From NCBI GenBank assembly GCA_947623205.1, contig CANQGM010000007.1, forward strand, positions 1-64,000: DNA of 64,000 bases. Reading direction: 5' to 3'. The notes under the pieces were generated by a model that did not search any database, was not told the DNA's origin, and was given only the letters and a program-made list of their open reading frames with translations. The stretch is from an uncultured Clostridia bacterium (GTDB lineage Bacteria > Bacillota > Clostridia > Oscillospirales > Acutalibacteraceae). Positions 7,558 to 15,211 of the stretch are shown one piece after another (positions within the stretch are counted from its first letter, which is position 1; the number at the start of each line of letters is the position of its first letter). The position numbers and the translations under genes are program-made.

Positions 7558-10172
7558 CATTCTATTATCCCGAAACAAAAAATCCGGCGATTTTGCATTT
7601 ATCGCTGACGGTTCACGCCGGAGACTTTTTCGTGTTATGCGGACAGTCAGGTTGTGGGAAATCCACATTATTGAGGCAGTTCAAGCCTCAGCTTGCACCA
7701 CATGGTGTAAAAAGCGGGAACATTTTTTTTGAAGGAACAAGCCTTTCTGATTTATGCGACAGAGATTCTGCGTCAAAAATCGGCTTTGTATTGCAGTCTC
7801 CCGATAATCAGATCGTCACCGACAAGGTATGGCATGAGTTGGCATTCGGTTTGGAAAGTCTCGGATACGACACGCCGACGATTCGCCGCAGAGTGGCGGA
7901 AATGGCATCCTTTTTCGGGATACAGAACTGGTTTTACAGGAATGTGTCGGAGCTTTCCGGCGGACAAAAGCAGCTTTTGAATCTCGCTTCGATTATGGTC
8001 ATGCAGCCGAAGCTGCTCATACTCGACGAGCCCACAAGCCAGCTCGACCCCATCGCGGCATCAGATTTTCTGGCAACATTGAAAAAGATTAACCGCGAGC
8101 TGGGAACAACAATCATTCTGACCGAGCATCGTCTGGAGGAGGCTCTGCCTCTTGCCACTCAAGCTGCGGTAATGGAGAAAGGACAACTTCTCTGCTATGG
8201 TACGGTTACAGAAATCGGAGAATATCTCAAGAGAACCGATCATTCTATGTTTCTCGCCATGCCCGCCGCTATGCGTATTTGGGAATCAGTCGAAACAGAT
8301 TCGATCTGTCCCGTTTCGGTCAATGAGGGACGGGAGTTTTTGTCGGCATACACGGCGGAGCATACGCTCAGACCGGTATCCGTAAAATCCGATACAGAAA
8401 ATAACGGGGATATAAAGCTCTCCGTCACTGACGCTTGGTTTCGTTATGAAAAAGAACTGCCGGATATCGTTAAGGGCGTTCATCTTACCGCACACTCCGG
8501 TGAACTGCTTTGCATTCTCGGCGGGAACGGAACAGGAAAAACTACAACACTGAAGATTCTGTCGGGCTTGAAAACGCCATATCGGGGAGAGATTAAAACT
8601 GATGGACGTGTTGGATTCCTTCCACAGAATCCGCAGACGCTGTTTGTAAAAAAGACAGTCTATGAAGATTTGAAGCATACGCTTGCAGATTTCAAGCTGT
8701 CGAGAGAAGCGAAAGCGGAAAAAATCGCGCATATCATTAAGCTTTGCCGTCTGGCGGGTTTTGAAAACCGGCATCCCTACGATTTATCAGGTGGCGAACA
8801 GCAGCGGGCGGCGCTTGCAACAATTCTTCTGCGCAGTCCCGATATTCTTCTCCTTGACGAACCGACAAAAGGATTGGATGCGCAGTTCAAAATGGAGTTT
8901 GCTACTATCTTAAAAATACTTCTTGACTCGGGTGTGTGTATTGTCATGGTAAGCCATGATATTGAATTCTGCGCTCGGTATGCCGACCGATGCGCGCTTT
9001 TTTTTGACGGGGCAATCGTCACCGAGGGGACACCGACGGAATTTTTCTCCGGCAACAGCTTTTATACTACCTCTGCCAACCGCATTGCACGGAATATGAT
9101 CCCGAATGCTGTTACAACCGAAGAGGTAATCGAAGCAATCGGCGGGGAAACACCGACGGTGCATATGGAACAAACCGCCGAATACAAACCGGAACCGATT
9201 TGCGAAGAAACCAATATTCCCCCGAAGAAACTGCCGTTTTGGAGAAAAATAAGCGCCGGGATATTCGGTCTTCTCTCTGTGCTCACTTTCCTCTATGCCC
9301 TAAAAACAGAAAAGCTGAGCGAGATGATTGACAAAAACGGTCTGACCGCACTCGGGAAAGACCAATTGTACCTTTACAGCATACTGATCCTATTTCTGAT
9401 GCTGACGGCAGTATTGGTCGGGCGCAGATCTGCACCTCCTGTCACGATTCAAACGCCGAAAGAAAAACGCAAGCTGTCAAAACGGACACTTGCGGCGGTC
9501 GTTCTGATTTTGCTTATGATCCCTCTGACGCTTTTCGCAGGTGTAGTCTACATTGACCGCAAACAGTATTATTTGACGGCATTTGCCGTGCTGATCGAAT
9601 GTATGCTGCCGTTCTTCATGGTGTTTGAAGGGCGAAAACCGAAAGCGCGAGAGATGGTGATCATCGCCGTTTTGTGTGCACTCAGCATTGCGGGGCGAGC
9701 TGCATTCTTCATGCTGCCGCAGTTCAAGCCAGTGCTTGCCATGACGATTATCGCAGGCGTTGCATTCGGCGGCGAAACGGGATTTTTGGTCGGCGCTGTG
9801 ACCATGATGGTATCCAATATTCTGTTTTCGCAAGGACCGTGGACGCCGTGGCAGATGTTTGCTATGGGTATCATAGGATTTCTTGCCGGAGTGCTGTATC
9901 GAAAAGGTCTGTTGCGCCGCACAAAAGCATCGTTGTGTATTTTCGGTGCGTTCAGTGCGATCCTGATCTACGGAGGAATCATGAACCCGGCATCCGCACT
10001 GATCTGGGGCAGCGAGTCGCTGAATATGAAGATGATCATGAGCTATTATCTCACAGGTTTTCCTATGGACATGATCCATGTGGTGGCAACGATGCTCTTC
10101 CTCATGTTTATCGCAGAACCGATGCTGGAAAAACTCGACCGAATTAAGGTGAAATACGGGTTGGTGGAGTGA
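7530..10172 (+). CDS. Fused ECF transporter: ATPase-ATPase-S component
   Basis: An 880-residue fusion (ATG 7530, agaggagcg upstream). First ABC domain about 1-235: Walker A CGQSGCGKST at 37-46, signature LSGGQKQ near 142, Walker B LLILDEP near 162. Second ABC domain about 295-510: GGNGTGKTT near 331, LSGGEQQRAALA near 419, ILLLDEP near 439. From about 575 the protein is hydrophobic, with at least six membrane segments, and includes GRAAFFMLPQFKPV and FSQGPWTPWQMFAMGIIGFL, the pattern of ECF S components of the CbrT/K16927 type. ECF A, A' and S are usually separate proteins. B12 is the likely substrate, given the riboswitch and DUF4430 genes. Confidence 0.85.
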   Translation: MEILTVKDLTFYYPETKNPAILHLSLTVHAGDFFVLCGQSGCGKSTLLRQFKPQLAPHGVKSGNIFFEGTSLSDLCDRDSASKIGFVLQSPDNQIVTDKVWHELAFGLESLGYDTPTIRRRVAEMASFFGIQNWFYRNVSELSGGQKQLLNLASIMVMQPKLLILDEPTSQLDPIAASDFLATLKKINRELGTTIILTEHRLEEALPLATQAAVMEKGQLLCYGTVTEIGEYLKRTDHSMFLAMPAAMRIWESVETDSICPVSVNEGREFLSAYTAEHTLRPVSVKSDTENNGDIKLSVTDAWFRYEKELPDIVKGVHLTAHSGELLCILGGNGTGKTTTLKILSGLKTPYRGEIKTDGRVGFLPQNPQTLFVKKTVYEDLKHTLADFKLSREAKAEKIAHIIKLCRLAGFENRHPYDLSGGEQQRAALATILLRSPDILLLDEPTKGLDAQFKMEFATILKILLDSGVCIVMVSHDIEFCARYADRCALFFDGAIVTEGTPTEFFSGNSFYTTSANRIARNMIPNAVTTEEVIEAIGGETPTVHMEQTAEYKPEPICEETNIPPKKLPFWRKISAGIFGLLSVLTFLYALKTEKLSEMIDKNGLTALGKDQLYLYSILILFLMLTAVLVGRRSAPPVTIQTPKEKRKLSKRTLAAVVLILLMIPLTLFAGVVYIDRKQYYLTAFAVLIECMLPFFMVFEGRKPKAREMVIIAVLCALSIAGRAAFFMLPQFKPVLAMTIIAGVAFGGETGFLVGAVTMMVSNILFSQGPWTPWQMFAMGIIGFLAGVLYRKGLLRRTKASLCIFGAFSAILIYGGIMNPASALIWGSESLNMKMIMSYYLTGFPMDMIHVVATMLFLMFIAEPMLEKLDRIKVKYGLVE

Positions 10173-10406
10173 TTTCTTAGACACTTAGGTTTTTCGGTTA
10201 AAGGTCGGAAAATTCTACGAGATATCAGCTTTGAAATAAAGCAAGGAGAGCGTGTTTTGTTAATTGGCGAAAACGGCTGTGGCAAAACAACGCTTTTGCG
10301 CCTTATTGCCCGACTGTATTCACCTACAAACGGCACTATTATTCAAAGCATAAATCCAAAATCGGTCAAAAGGCTAAGGGAACGGGTGCTTGGTTTAAAC
10401 AGGTAG
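10169..10406 (+). pseudogene. ABC transporter ATPase, truncated and frameshifted
   Basis: GTG 10169 overlaps the preceding TGA and would give MIS..., but TAG follows after three codons. Removing one T near 10176 restores a frame reading RHLGFSVKGRKILRDISF, then Walker A GENGCGKTT and LLRLIARLYSP, ending at TAG 10404. Signature and Walker B are absent. It is therefore a start-frameshifted and 3'-deleted ATPase gene, cut where recombinase-tail sequence begins. Confidence 0.7.
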
Positions 10407-10411
10407 GTATA

Positions 10412-10594
10412 GTGTATAAAGAATCTGAAATGGGCAGAATTGATTATTACTATAACCAATTCGTAAGCTGGGCTGATGAGTTCGACAAAGCATCACTCGA
10501 AAGAAAACGAATGATAGCTGACGAATTACTGAGCCAAGTGTCCATATCCAGAGGATACGAAATACAAATCTTGATGAACGCTTCATATCAGTAG
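10412..10594 (+). pseudogene. Large serine recombinase, C-terminal relic
   Basis: A 60-residue frame, YKESEMGRIDYYYNQFVSWA then ADELLSQVSISRGYEIQI, resembles the C-terminal tail of clostridial large serine recombinases (FVGWADEFD... then K-K-M-I-A-x-L/I...). The catalytic and DNA-binding parts are missing. It lies about 150 bp from the right tRNA-Asn repeat, where an integrase gene would be expected. Confidence 0.65.
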
Positions 10595-10616
10595 TTCTTG
10601 GCATCTTAAGCAGGAA

Positions 10617-10645
10617 TTGACATAATATGCGAAAGCGAGTATAAT
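10617..10645 (+). promoter_or_regulatory. Consensus promoter with no intact gene downstream
   Basis: TTGACA (10617-10622), 17 bases, TATAAT (10640-10645): a perfect consensus. Only 100 bases separate it from the tRNA-Asn 3' repeat and hairpin at 10801, with no clear gene between. It may drive a small RNA ending at that hairpin, or may have served the lost recombinase region. Confidence 0.6.
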
Positions 10646-10744
10646 AACGCAAGCAGAAATCTGCAATCTGGTGCAAAAACTGTTGCAGTGCGATATCTCT
10701 CAACCAACGAACCATTTACTATGATGTACGAATTAACGTCTGCG

Positions 10745-10800
10745 AGAGCGCATGACTGTTAATCATGATGTCACTGGTTTGAGCCCAGTTGGGGGAGCCA
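10745..10800 (+). repeat. Putative att repeat, right (tRNA-Asn 3' end)
   Basis: 56 bases matching the 3' end of tRNA-Asn at 307-362 with one C-to-T change in the T-loop. The 5' half of a tRNA is absent, so it is not a functional gene. It marks the right boundary of the island that carries the cobalamin operon, and possibly the left boundary of the ICE that follows. Confidence 0.75.
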
Positions 10801-10835
10801 AATCGAGGCTCATAGCAAGACTATGAGCCTCGATT
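10801..10835 (+). terminator. Perfect 15-bp hairpin
   Basis: aatcgaggctcatag (10801-10815), a five-base loop, then ctatgagcctcgatt (10821-10835). The stem has no mismatch. It sits where the terminator of the original tRNA-Asn gene would be, but it lacks a T-run, so terminator function is probable rather than certain. Confidence 0.6.
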
Positions 10836-10898
10836 ACTTATATACAAAAAATTTATTTCCGGCAGAAATGATAATTAGTTTATCGGAAGGGAAAAAAC

Positions 10899-11033
10899 AT
10901 GGAGATTAAAAATATTACAGATAAACAATTTGATGTTCTTATGAATTCAATTATTCAAATTGTAAAGGATTCCAAAACAAAGGAAGAAGCTGTTGAAAAG
11001 CTTCAAAATTTGATTAATGGCAAAGATAACTGA
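10899..11033 (+). CDS. Small hypothetical protein (44 aa)
   Basis: ATG 10899 has gaaggga upstream. The product begins MEIKNITDKQFDVLMNSIIQ and ends KLQNLINGKDN; it is helical and acidic/polar, with no cysteine. Its first seven residues match the start of the ICE protein at 16864 (MEIKNIT), suggesting a shared N-terminal leader or common ancestry. No function is recognised. It is the first gene inside the ICE and is followed by a terminator at 11077. Confidence 0.5.
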   Translation: MEIKNITDKQFDVLMNSIIQIVKDSKTKEEAVEKLQNLINGKDN

Positions 11034-11076
11034 TTACTTTTCGCTAATTGGCATGATTTAATATTATTAAATATAT

Positions 11077-11129
11077 GAGTCAATCATTATATTTCTATTT
11101 TTAGAGATATAATAATTGGCTCTTTTTTT
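11077..11129 (+). terminator. Rho-independent terminator
   Basis: gagtcaatcattatat-ttct pairs imperfectly with agag-atataataattggctc, followed by seven T residues. It ends the transcript of the 44-residue gene. Confidence 0.75.
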
Positions 11130-11199
11130 ATTGGCAATCGTTTTAATTTTACATTAGAACGGTTGCCTTTTTTTATTTTACAAGGAAAGGAAGATTGAA

Positions 11200-11361
11200 A
11201 TGTATTTTACCGATACACCTGAATTGAGAAAGTTAGAGCGTGAAATGAAACAAAAGCCGAATTTTGACAGGCACAATGATGATTTTTCTGAAAACGGAAA
11301 AGGTCAGTACTCTGATAAGAAAATTTATAAATCGAATAGCAAAGATACAGATGGAGGTTAA
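11200..11361 (+). CDS. Small hypothetical ICE protein (53 aa)
   Basis: ATG 11200 follows aaggaaaggaag. The product starts MYFTDTPELRKLEREMKQKP and ends KSNSKDTDGG; it is charged and probably partly disordered. No family is recognised. It is the first of a series of small genes leading to DUF4314 and the methylases, so it is read as ICE accessory content. Confidence 0.5.
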   Translation: MYFTDTPELRKLEREMKQKPNFDRHNDDFSENGKGQYSDKKIYKSNSKDTDGG

Positions 11362-11365
11362 TAAT

Positions 11366-11434
11366 ATGAAAACAAAAATTAGAAGTCCTACTGACACTTA
11401 CTACTTTAAAAATAATAAATTATTGGAGATGTAA
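11366..11434 (+). CDS. Possible 22-residue peptide
   Basis: ATG 11366 lies within a few bases of the previous stop and has ggaggttaat as a ribosome site. It reads MKTKIRSPTDTYYFKNNKLL and two more residues. Only the good ribosome site and tight packing support it; it may be a leader that couples translation to the DUF4314 gene. Confidence 0.3.
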   Translation: MKTKIRSPTDTYYFKNNKLLEM

Positions 11435-11437
11435 AAA

Positions 11438-11761
11438 TTGAACGAATATGAAAGACAGCACAGGCGTGCTGAAAGCATTAAGCAAATGTATCCTCCGGGT
11501 ACACGCATTGAGCTTATATGTATGAACGACCCTTTAGCACCTGTTCCGTCTGGAACAAGAGGAACGGTTAAGACCGTGGATGATATTGGAACGATATTTC
11601 CCGAGTGGGACAATGGTCGTTCACTCGGAGTTGTTCCCGGCGAGGATGTATTCAGAAAGCTTACGCAGGAAGAAATTGAAGCAGAAAAGTTGTCCAAATC
11701 AGAGATTGAAGAAAAATCAGAAAACCTTGATGAAGATAACGGCATGACAATGAAAACGTGA
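11438..11761 (+). CDS. DUF4314 domain protein
   Basis: 107 residues from TTG 11438 (ggagat 10 bases upstream). Residues about 18-72 (YPPGTRIELICMNDP, VPSGTRGTVKTVDD, FPEWDNGRSLGVVPGED) match DUF4314, a small SH3-like beta domain common in clostridial conjugative elements. The Glu/Lys-rich C-terminus looks disordered. It immediately precedes the cytosine methylase gene; function unknown. Confidence 0.75.
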   Translation: MNEYERQHRRAESIKQMYPPGTRIELICMNDPLAPVPSGTRGTVKTVDDIGTIFPEWDNGRSLGVVPGEDVFRKLTQEEIEAEKLSKSEIEEKSENLDEDNGMTMKT

Positions 11762-11804
11762 GGTGATAGATTTTAAAATAAATCTTCGGTTAGAATGAAG
11801 ATTT

Positions 11805-13011
11805 ATGCCAATTAAATATTTTGATATGTTTGCAGGCATAGGCGGTTTTCGTTCAGGACTTGAAGCCATTGACGGTTTCGAGTGCATTGGTTACTGCGAA
11901 ATCGACAAATATGCAAAGCGGGCATATGAAGCAATTTATGATACGAGAGGTGAACTTTACTTTGATGACGCAAGAAAAATCATACCCGAACAGTTACCCG
12001 ATTTCGACCTTATCTGCGGAGGCTTTCCGTGTCAATCCTTCTCCGTTGCAGGACGCAGACTCGGATTTGAAGATACCCGAGGAACGCTGTTTTTCGAGAT
12101 TGCTCGAATTGCTGCCGTTAAAAAGCCTAAGTATCTCTTCCTCGAAAATGTTCCCGGACTGCTTAACCATGACTCAGGCAGAACATTTGAAACTATCCTC
12201 CGTACGCTGGATGAACTGGGGTATGATGTGTGCTGGCAGGTACTTAACAGCAAAAATTTTGGAGTTCCACAATCTCGAAAACGAGTGTATATTATCGGAT
12301 ATCTTAGAGGAGAATGTAGCGGACAAGTATTATCTTTCACGCAAGCAAGTGAAAAAGCTCTTATACAAAGAAAAGCCGCCTCAAGGTGAGCGAATCTACT
12401 CATCAAATGGAGTCAGCTGTACCCTAACAAGCGGTTCAGGCGGATTCGGCGGTCATAGCGGACTATATCTGATTGAGGATTTTGGTATTCCCATAATATC
12501 CAACACAAAAGACGGCTACCAAGTAGCCTATCCCGGTGACAGCATTGATACTGCATTTTCAGGACAAAACTCAAGGCGTGGCAGAGTAGGCAATCAAATA
12601 GCGCACACTCTTACAACCTCAGCAACTCAGGCATATTACTTTATAGATATGAACCCTGACCCGAAACTGACAGAAATTACAAGGTGCATAACTGCAAGGC
12701 AGGATTCGGGAATTAGTAACCGCAAGGCTGAACATTCGGGAGTTTTCGTTGAAAGCACAGATTTTACAGATGATGAGAAATTTGCCGTAGCATTTGTTGA
12801 GCCAAACGGAGAAGTCCATATCGGCAGAATCAGAAAGCTTACTCCGCTTGAATGTTGGCGCCTGCAGGGATTTACGGATGAGCAATTCTACAAAGCACAA
12901 GCAATGGGACTTTCCGACAGCAGACTTTACAAGATGGCAGGAAATGCTGTGACCGTCAATGTGATTTCCGCAATCGGGGAAATTATCAAAAAAGTAAACG
13001 ATAATAATTAA
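11805..13011 (+). pseudogene. C5-cytosine DNA methyltransferase, frameshifted
   Basis: The first part (11805 to about 12310) encodes MPIKYFDMFAGIGGFRSGLE (SAM motif I), GGFPCQSFSVAG (catalytic Cys, motif IV) and ENVPGLL (motif VI), up to SRKRVYIIGYL. The matching second part (EENVADKYYLSRKQVKKLL ... LTPLECWRLQGF ... MAGNAVTVNVI, motifs IX-X) runs in the +1 frame to 13011. The switch is near 12310; each frame alone lacks essential motifs. Together they would give about 400 residues, normal for the family. A small deletion or a sequencing error could explain it. In an ICE this enzyme would modify DNA against host restriction. Confidence 0.75.
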
Positions 13012-13075
13012 ATAACAACAACTAATATCAATCGTTCCGAACGACTGATGTTGGTTTTCATATATATATATATAT

Positions 13076-13125
13076 AGCCGTTGGTTGGGTTAAAAACTTA
13101 ATTAACGGCTTTTTACTTTGTGGGG
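13076..13125 (+). terminator. Terminator after the methylase gene
   Basis: agccgtt (13076-13082) pairs with aacggct (13114-13120), followed by ttttta. A second palindrome, atcaatcgttccgaacgactgat, lies upstream at 13028-13050, and an AT repeat of 16 bases between them. Together they separate the two methylase genes. Confidence 0.55.
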
Positions 13126-13200
13126 ATAATTGCATCAACATTGTCGGGCAGAAAAGTTTTTTTACTTTAAAATTTTTCTGCTCGGATTGGATGCAACATC

Positions 13201-14226
13201 ATGTTGCTTCAGGGACGATTGATATTGCCACAGGAGGTGGAAAATATCAGAACGCCTGTAAGCTGGATGGGAAATAAAACCTCCGTCCTTCATATTTTGT
13301 ACGCACTGTTCCCCCTGAATTATGAAAGGTATATTGAACCTTTCGGAGGTTCGGGAGCAGTGCTTTTGGGAAAGAAAAAACCTGATAAATTTGAGGTTTA
13401 CAATGATTACAATCATAATCTTGTAAATCTCTTTCGCTGTATGCGTGATAGACCAATGGCGTTCATAAAGGAGCTTGGCTTTTATCCGCTTAATTCAAGG
13501 GATGATTTCAATGCAATCAGAGATTTCTTTAAGAAGGAAAAGTTTGACGATAAATACCTTAATGAAGAATTAGAACTGACGAAAATAATTCTGCCTGACT
13601 TGAAATCAGAAGAAATCGTAGAACTCTATTCCAAAATGAAGCAGGACTATGATTTGCGCAGAGCTGTAATGTTTCTAAAACTTTTGCGATACAGCTACTC
13701 AAGCAGTGGAAAGTCATTTGCTTGCCAGCCTTTTTCGGTAGCAAGCTTATTTTCTTTAATTGAGCAAGTCGGCAAAAGACTTGAAAATGCAGTTATTGAA
13801 AATCAGGATTTTGAAGTCCTTATCAAGCATTATGACAGAGAAAATGGATTTTTTTACTGCGATCCACCGTACTTTTCAAGTGAGTATGTCTATCAGTGCG
13901 GATTCACTTGGGATGACCATTTGAGGCTAAAAAACACACTTGCAAATGCGAAAGGAAAATGGCTTATATCATACAACGATTGCAAAGAAATCAGAGAGCT
14001 ATATGACGGTTACTCATTCTTTGATTTTAAACGAATCCACAGTATGGTTCAGAAGTATGATGCAGGCAGAGAATTTCCTGAACTTTTAATTGCAAACTAC
14101 GATTTGTACGAGCGAGAGCGTGCAAAGCCAAGACAATTAAGTCTGCTTGATTTTCAGACAGACAATGAGGAAAATTTAGACCAAATTTTAAAGGAGAGCA
14201 TAATATCATGGAAAATGAAACAATGA
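13201..14226 (+). CDS. N6-adenine DNA methyltransferase (D12/Dam class)
   Basis: 341 residues. Motif I is IEPFGGSGAVLLGKK (about 43-57) and the catalytic DPPY is in FFYCDPPYFSSEYV (about 218-232), the alpha-class (Dam/D12) order. The start is uncertain: ATG 13201 gives a 17-residue extension before the conserved TPVSWMGNK, while aggaggtg at 13232 would suit a start near 13245, but no standard codon follows at the right spacing. It probably protects the element from restriction; the sequence specificity cannot be read. The next gene overlaps its end by 19 bases. Confidence 0.85.
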   Translation: MLLQGRLILPQEVENIRTPVSWMGNKTSVLHILYALFPLNYERYIEPFGGSGAVLLGKKKPDKFEVYNDYNHNLVNLFRCMRDRPMAFIKELGFYPLNSRDDFNAIRDFFKKEKFDDKYLNEELELTKIILPDLKSEEIVELYSKMKQDYDLRRAVMFLKLLRYSYSSSGKSFACQPFSVASLFSLIEQVGKRLENAVIENQDFEVLIKHYDRENGFFYCDPPYFSSEYVYQCGFTWDDHLRLKNTLANAKGKWLISYNDCKEIRELYDGYSFFDFKRIHSMVQKYDAGREFPELLIANYDLYERERAKPRQLSLLDFQTDNEENLDQILKESIISWKMKQ

Positions 14227-14432
14227 ACAATTTAGTTTATATAGGAATACCGCTTGATACGGTTATCGTGTCGGGAATCACATCTGATGCAACAGTTCAG
14301 GTTACGGCAACAAACGGCGTAATTGTGATTGAGAGGTACGATGACAATCACGAGGACATCTGCGAATGTGAAAAATGTGACTGCCTCTGTGATGATTGCA
14401 GAGCTAAGCTTGCGGAAAGTGAGGACGAGTAA
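14208..14432 (+). CDS. Small Cys-rich ICE protein
   Basis: 74 residues; ATG 14208 follows aaggagagc, inside the end of the methylase gene. The N-terminal 45 residues form a beta-rich segment (LVYIGIPLDTVIVSGI, NGVIVIERYD) like half of an AbrB-type fold. The C-terminus has a cysteine cluster (CECEKCDCLCDDCRAKL) that could bind a metal. It overlaps the AbrB gene by one base, so the two proteins may act together. No family name is certain. Confidence 0.55.
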   Translation: MENETMNNLVYIGIPLDTVIVSGITSDATVQVTATNGVIVIERYDDNHEDICECEKCDCLCDDCRAKLAESEDE

Positions 14433-14719
14433 TGCTTAAAATGTACAGAGTCCTCGGAAAACGAGGAAGAATTACTATTCCCTATGAAATCCGTCAGCGT
14501 ATCGGGTTCAGGCACAATGATGTTCTATCATTCACACAGCAGGATGACGGTTCGGTGCTTGTCAGACGAGAGAAAATCTGTGACAACTGTAAAGAGTTGG
14601 CAGAAGAATACGAGGAAAACATTACCCTTGAAGATTTTCTTGACAGCCTGTCCGAAGAAGAACAGAGGGACGCACTTGTGCATCTTTCTCTGCTGTGGGC
14701 AAATAAACAGAAAAATTAA
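14432..14719 (+). CDS. AbrB/SpoVT-type DNA-binding protein
   Basis: 95 residues. The N-terminus (YRVLGKRGRITIPYEIRQRI...FTQQDDGSVLVRRE) is the swapped-hairpin AbrB domain of transition-state regulators and antitoxins. The middle has CDNCKEL, a possible metal pair, and the C-terminus is acidic and helical. It begins at the stop of the preceding gene (GTAATG). No toxin gene is adjacent, so it is more likely an ICE regulator than an antitoxin. Confidence 0.8.
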   Translation: MLKMYRVLGKRGRITIPYEIRQRIGFRHNDVLSFTQQDDGSVLVRREKICDNCKELAEEYEENITLEDFLDSLSEEEQRDALVHLSLLWANKQKN

Positions 14720-14739
14720 ATTCGAAAGGACGATTTATC

Positions 14740-15135
14740 ATGGCACATAACAACAATTACAATAATAACAATTGCAAGCAGAAAAGAAAACTGCCTTATA
14801 TCAAGGCGAGAATTGACAATCTCGTTAATCTTGAGGAAAGCAAAACAAAGGCTTTTGCAAGTGTTACAATCGACGGTGCAGTGGCAATTCACGGCATCAG
14901 AGTGATGAATTCCGCTAAAGGATTATTTGTTGCAATGCCTGCAAGTAACTATATTGATGAAAACGGCGAAAAGCATTTCAGCGAGATCGCTCACCCAATT
15001 TCAAAAGAAGCAAGAGAGTTGCTCAGCAGTAAGGTTATGGAAGCCTACAATCAGGTTTTGGAAGAACAACAGAGCGAAGATGAAACTGAGGATATGTCGG
15101 AGGATGAGCAGGAGAGCTTTACGCAGAAAATGTAG
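14740..15135 (+). CDS. SpoVG family protein
   Basis: 131 residues; ATG 14740 with cgaaaggacg upstream. After an Asn-rich start, residues about 18-110 (KARIDNLVNLEESKTKAFAS, IHGIRVMNSAKGLFVAMPAS, HPISKEARELL) match SpoVG, a small nucleic-acid-binding protein. The C-terminus is Glu/Asp-rich. SpoVG copies are standard in this ICE family, probably as regulators; this one is longer than the roughly 95-residue chromosomal form. Confidence 0.88.
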   Translation: MAHNNNYNNNNCKQKRKLPYIKARIDNLVNLEESKTKAFASVTIDGAVAIHGIRVMNSAKGLFVAMPASNYIDENGEKHFSEIAHPISKEARELLSSKVMEAYNQVLEEQQSEDETEDMSEDEQESFTQKM

Positions 15136-15141
15136 ATTTGG

Positions 15142-15170
15142 TTGACCTTCATCCTATCCTTATATATAAT
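15142..15170 (+). promoter_or_regulatory. Promoter and dyad for the metallo-hydrolase gene
   Basis: TTGACC (15142-15147), 17 bases, TATAAT (15165-15170). The spacer sequence ctatccttat returns inverted as ataaggatag at 15197-15206, just before the ATG at 15212. A hairpin or a repressor dyad around the start is possible. It gives this cargo gene its own promoter. Confidence 0.7.
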
Positions 15171-15211
15171 AGTTCTATGATAAGTGGATATTTCATAAGG
15201 ATAGTGATAAT

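Noticed and set aside
9477..10184. Long minus-strand ORF (235 aa) opposite the ECF fusion
   Set aside because: It is antisense to the conserved S-component sequence, is His/Arg/Gln-rich and has no family pattern.
14432..14719. AbrB protein as antitoxin of a toxin-antitoxin pair
   Set aside because: No toxin-like gene of suitable size is adjacent; the upstream Cys-rich protein is not a known toxin fold.
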